Below, piece by piece: positions 4,792 through 6,983 of a stretch of 6,983 nt of DNA. The stretch's first letter is position 1. Each line of letters begins with the position of its first letter. A program made the position numbers and the translations under genes. Where the stretch lies: the NCBI GenBank assembly GCA_003486645.1, contig DNGI01000195.1, positions 1 to 6,983 of the forward strand, written 5' to 3'. The notes beneath the pieces are model-generated. The model did not search any database. It saw nothing but the letters and a program-made list of their open reading frames with translations, and was not told the DNA's origin. This stretch comes from Cyanobacteria bacterium UBA11370. Lineage in GTDB: Bacteria > Cyanobacteriota > Cyanobacteriia > Cyanobacteriales > Coleofasciculaceae.

Positions 4792-6983
4792 ATGTACGTT
4801 TATCGCACCTTTGGATTTAACGATAAAGCAGAGCGCTACGGGATTCAAGCTCGAATTGATAGCTTGTGCGCCGAATTAGAGACTCAAAGAATTGATGAAG
4901 TGCAGACTCGTTTTGAGCGAATTTATCCTTATCTGAAGCGCCGCATCCTCAACCAGAGACTGATTGGTCGTATCGTGAAAATTGATGACGAGCCACTCCT
5001 GTGTTTACTTGAGATTTTTAAACGTGGCGATCGCAACTACGAGGAATTTCTCAATGATCCGATTGAATATGGCAGAAGTCATCTAGAATCTCAACTCAAT
5101 GAATCACAACTCCGAGACTGGCTAGCGGTTGCTAAAATCGAGCAACATCCCACTCAACAACTTCCAGAACTTCCCTCAACGTTGCGTCCGTGGTTAGAAC
5201 CTCCGGGTTGGGAAATAGAAACGACGACAGGGGATTGGGTGATTTATGAAAGTGAAGAATGGGTGAGACGGTTTAGTAAAGCTGAAATTCAAAACGCTTG
5301 GGAAACCTATTACCAAATTATTTTAAAAATTAATAATGATGCGGGAGAGTTGGCACACCGACTTGAGAATGGGGATGGTTACAATTCTGAAGGAGAGAGG
5401 GAATTAATTTCCTTTACAGAAGCAGAAACTCAAGTCGTAACGGATAGTCCTGAAAATGTAAAACTGGATGGGGAAAGCGATCGCTATATCCTCTACAGTA
5501 AACTTACCACCTATGACAGTACGGTTGAGGGAGTATTGTTTCTTTTAGCTCCGTTTGATCACAAACCTTCTCCTGAAGAGATTGCGGAAGTAGGCCACAG
5601 AACAGGTTTATTTGATGGCTCTAATACCACTAATATCCTATCGCAGCAATTGAATCTTTATGAATTAACTCCTTTTGCTTATCGTTCCTATCCCGCCTAT
5701 TTACTGGCAGATGAAGAAAGCTGGTTAGCAATTGAGCGAGGAAAAGAAGCTAATTTAGCACTTTCACCAGAAGAAGAACAAATTCTCCAGTCGGTTTCTT
5801 CTTCATCAGTTGGAAATGATTCGTTACCTCTATTTATCAATGGACGAGCAGGTAGCGGTAAGTCTACAATGCTGATTTATTTGTTTGCTGACTATTGCTA
5901 TCGCAAATATTACACTAAACAAGGTCATCGCCGACCGGAACCGCTGCCTGGTAAGCCGTTATTTCTGACTTATAATGAACGGTTACTAGAGGTGGCGAGA
6001 GATGGGGTTAAACGTTTACTTTCTTCTCATCATCGCTTTGTTGCTGAACGCAACCAGGGGGATGAAATTCCTAATATTGATCGGTGTTTCCAACCGTTTG
6101 GTACATTCCTATTCAACTTACTACCGCCTCAAGAGCGAGAACGCTTTAATCCACAAAACTATATTTCTTTCCATCGCTTCAAACAACTGTATCAAGGGGA
6201 AATACCATCGGAATCTCTGGCAAAAATTGTACTTCATTTACCTCAAGGACGGCGCTATTCGCCTGAAATTTGCTGGCACGTTATCCGCAGCTTTATTAAA
6301 GGATATCGTCAGGGGGAGTTCATGACACCGGAAGATTACCAAGAGGATATTCCCCGGAAAGAACGCACGATTGACTTAGAAAAATTTCAAGGTATTTATG
6401 ACACAATTTGGGACCGTTGGTACAAGCGATTGACTACAGAGGAGGGATATTGGGATGATCAGGATCTGATTGCTAAAGTTCTTGAACTTGACTGTTACCG
6501 TCCGGACTATACAGCAATTTTTTGTGATGAAGCACAAGATTTTACTCGATTAGAGCTTCAGCTTATTATGAAGCTTTCCCTATTGTCTCAATACAATTTG
6601 GGCTACCAACCGATTCACAGTTTACCCTTTGCTTTTGCCGGAGATCCCTTTCAAACATTAAATCCAACTGGGTTTCATTGGTCTAGTACACAAGCAAGTT
6701 TTGATGCAGAAGTCATTGCGGCAATTGATCCGACAGACCAATTAAAATTAGCGATTAATTTTCAAGAATTAGCCTTTAATTATCGATCCAGCCGCGCGAT
6801 TGTTCAATTCACGAATTTAATTCAACTGTGGCGGCACGTACTATTTGATATTTACGAACTCCAACCCCAAACCGCATGGCATCCGGGTAATTTTCCGGAA
6901 CCGCAAAAGTTTATTCTCAACCAAAATATTAGTGTTGAAGAACTGGCAAATTATATTAAAGACACCATCATTGTTGTACCCTG
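4792..6983 (+). CDS. Superfamily 1 (UvrD/Rep-like) helicase with RelE-like N-terminal region, 3' end beyond window
   Basis: The frame stays open from ATG 4792 to the right edge (730 codons plus two bases), so the C-terminus is missing because the window ends. Superfamily 1 motifs appear in order: Q-motif-like LSPEEEQ (324-330), Walker A GRAGSGKST (351-359), motif Ia TYNERLL (393-399), Walker B with FCDEAQDF (577-584; D579, E580), motif III GDPFQ (617-621) and NYRSSR (663-668). Motifs V and VI would lie beyond the edge. These predict an ATP-driven DNA or RNA translocase in the cytoplasm. The roughly 320 residues before the Q motif are not part of a normal UvrD. Residues 54-86 (NQRLIGRIVKIDDEPLLCLLEIFKRGDRNYEEF) follow the strand pattern of RelE/ParE toxins (inference). 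A Trp-rich stretch follows (134-157). Similar architectures occur in phage-defence and toxin-type helicases. No partner gene is visible upstream. Confidence 0.92.
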   Translation, partial: MYVYRTFGFNDKAERYGIQARIDSLCAELETQRIDEVQTRFERIYPYLKRRILNQRLIGRIVKIDDEPLLCLLEIFKRGDRNYEEFLNDPIEYGRSHLESQLNESQLRDWLAVAKIEQHPTQQLPELPSTLRPWLEPPGWEIETTTGDWVIYESEEWVRRFSKAEIQNAWETYYQIILKINNDAGELAHRLENGDGYNSEGERELISFTEAETQVVTDSPENVKLDGESDRYILYSKLTTYDSTVEGVLFLLAPFDHKPSPEEIAEVGHRTGLFDGSNTTNILSQQLNLYELTPFAYRSYPAYLLADEESWLAIERGKEANLALSPEEEQILQSVSSSSVGNDSLPLFINGRAGSGKSTMLIYLFADYCYRKYYTKQGHRRPEPLPGKPLFLTYNERLLEVARDGVKRLLSSHHRFVAERNQGDEIPNIDRCFQPFGTFLFNLLPPQERERFNPQNYISFHRFKQLYQGEIPSESLAKIVLHLPQGRRYSPEICWHVIRSFIKGYRQGEFMTPEDYQEDIPRKERTIDLEKFQGIYDTIWDRWYKRLTTEEGYWDDQDLIAKVLELDCYRPDYTAIFCDEAQDFTRLELQLIMKLSLLSQYNLGYQPIHSLPFAFAGDPFQTLNPTGFHWSSTQASFDAEVIAAIDPTDQLKLAINFQELAFNYRSSRAIVQFTNLIQLWRHVLFDIYELQPQTAWHPGNFPEPQKFILNQNISVEELANYIKDTIIVVP

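Larger units (their letters stand above)
1823..5484. other. HIP1 octamers (GCGATCGC), six copies
   Basis: Perfect copies lie at 1823-1830, 2529-2536, 3977-3984, 4067-4074, 5027-5034 and 5477-5484. HIP1 is the highly iterated palindrome of many cyanobacterial genomes. It is present in both genes and spacers here, including the helicase gene, which suggests that this gene has long resided in a HIP1-bearing genome. Confidence 0.9.

Noticed and set aside
6002..6325. 107-residue + frame inside the helicase gene
   Set aside because: It is in a different frame from the uninterrupted helicase coding sequence with recognisable motifs, and has no features of its own.

Overview
The window looks like a filamentous or otherwise large-genome cyanobacterium. 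Six perfect copies of the HIP1 octamer GCGATCGC occur in about 7 kb, where roughly 0.1 would be expected by chance. The intergenic regions carry repeats typical of cyanobacteria: a GTAGAGACGTTGC palindrome, heptamer tandem repeats, ends resembling TTATACCAA, and pyrimidine tracts of the CTCTCCC type. One gene encodes a PEP-CTERM protein. Species cannot be fixed from the sequence alone.

Layout, left to right. Bases 1-485 carry no convincing gene. Bases 486-1556 (+) encode a secreted, PEP-CTERM-anchored protein with a propeller-like domain and a repetitive Pro-Ser-Glu linker. Bases 1557-2070 are a repeat-rich spacer with a purine tract, heptamer repeats, a possible gene remnant on the minus strand, and a 105-bp MITE-like element next to the following gene. 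Bases 2071-3738 (+) encode a secreted protein with four homologous repeats of about 80 residues, each with a Cys-x9-Cys pair. Its C-terminal domain reminds me of the emfourin protease-inhibitor family. Bases 3918-4517 (+) encode a gamma-glutamylcyclotransferase-like protein. Bases 4518-4791 hold a pyrimidine tract and a small palindrome. Bases 4792 to the right edge (+) are the first 730 codons of a superfamily 1 (UvrD/Rep-like) helicase, cut by the window end. It has a long non-helicase N-terminus whose first part resembles a RelE/ParE-type toxin core.

All four genes lie on the + strand, but each is separated from the next by a repeat-laden spacer. Nothing suggests a single operon or shared pathway. 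The first two genes encode exported proteins and the last two cytoplasmic ones. The most interesting item is the N-terminal extension on the helicase, a plausible defence or toxin-type architecture. The four-repeat exported protein is second.
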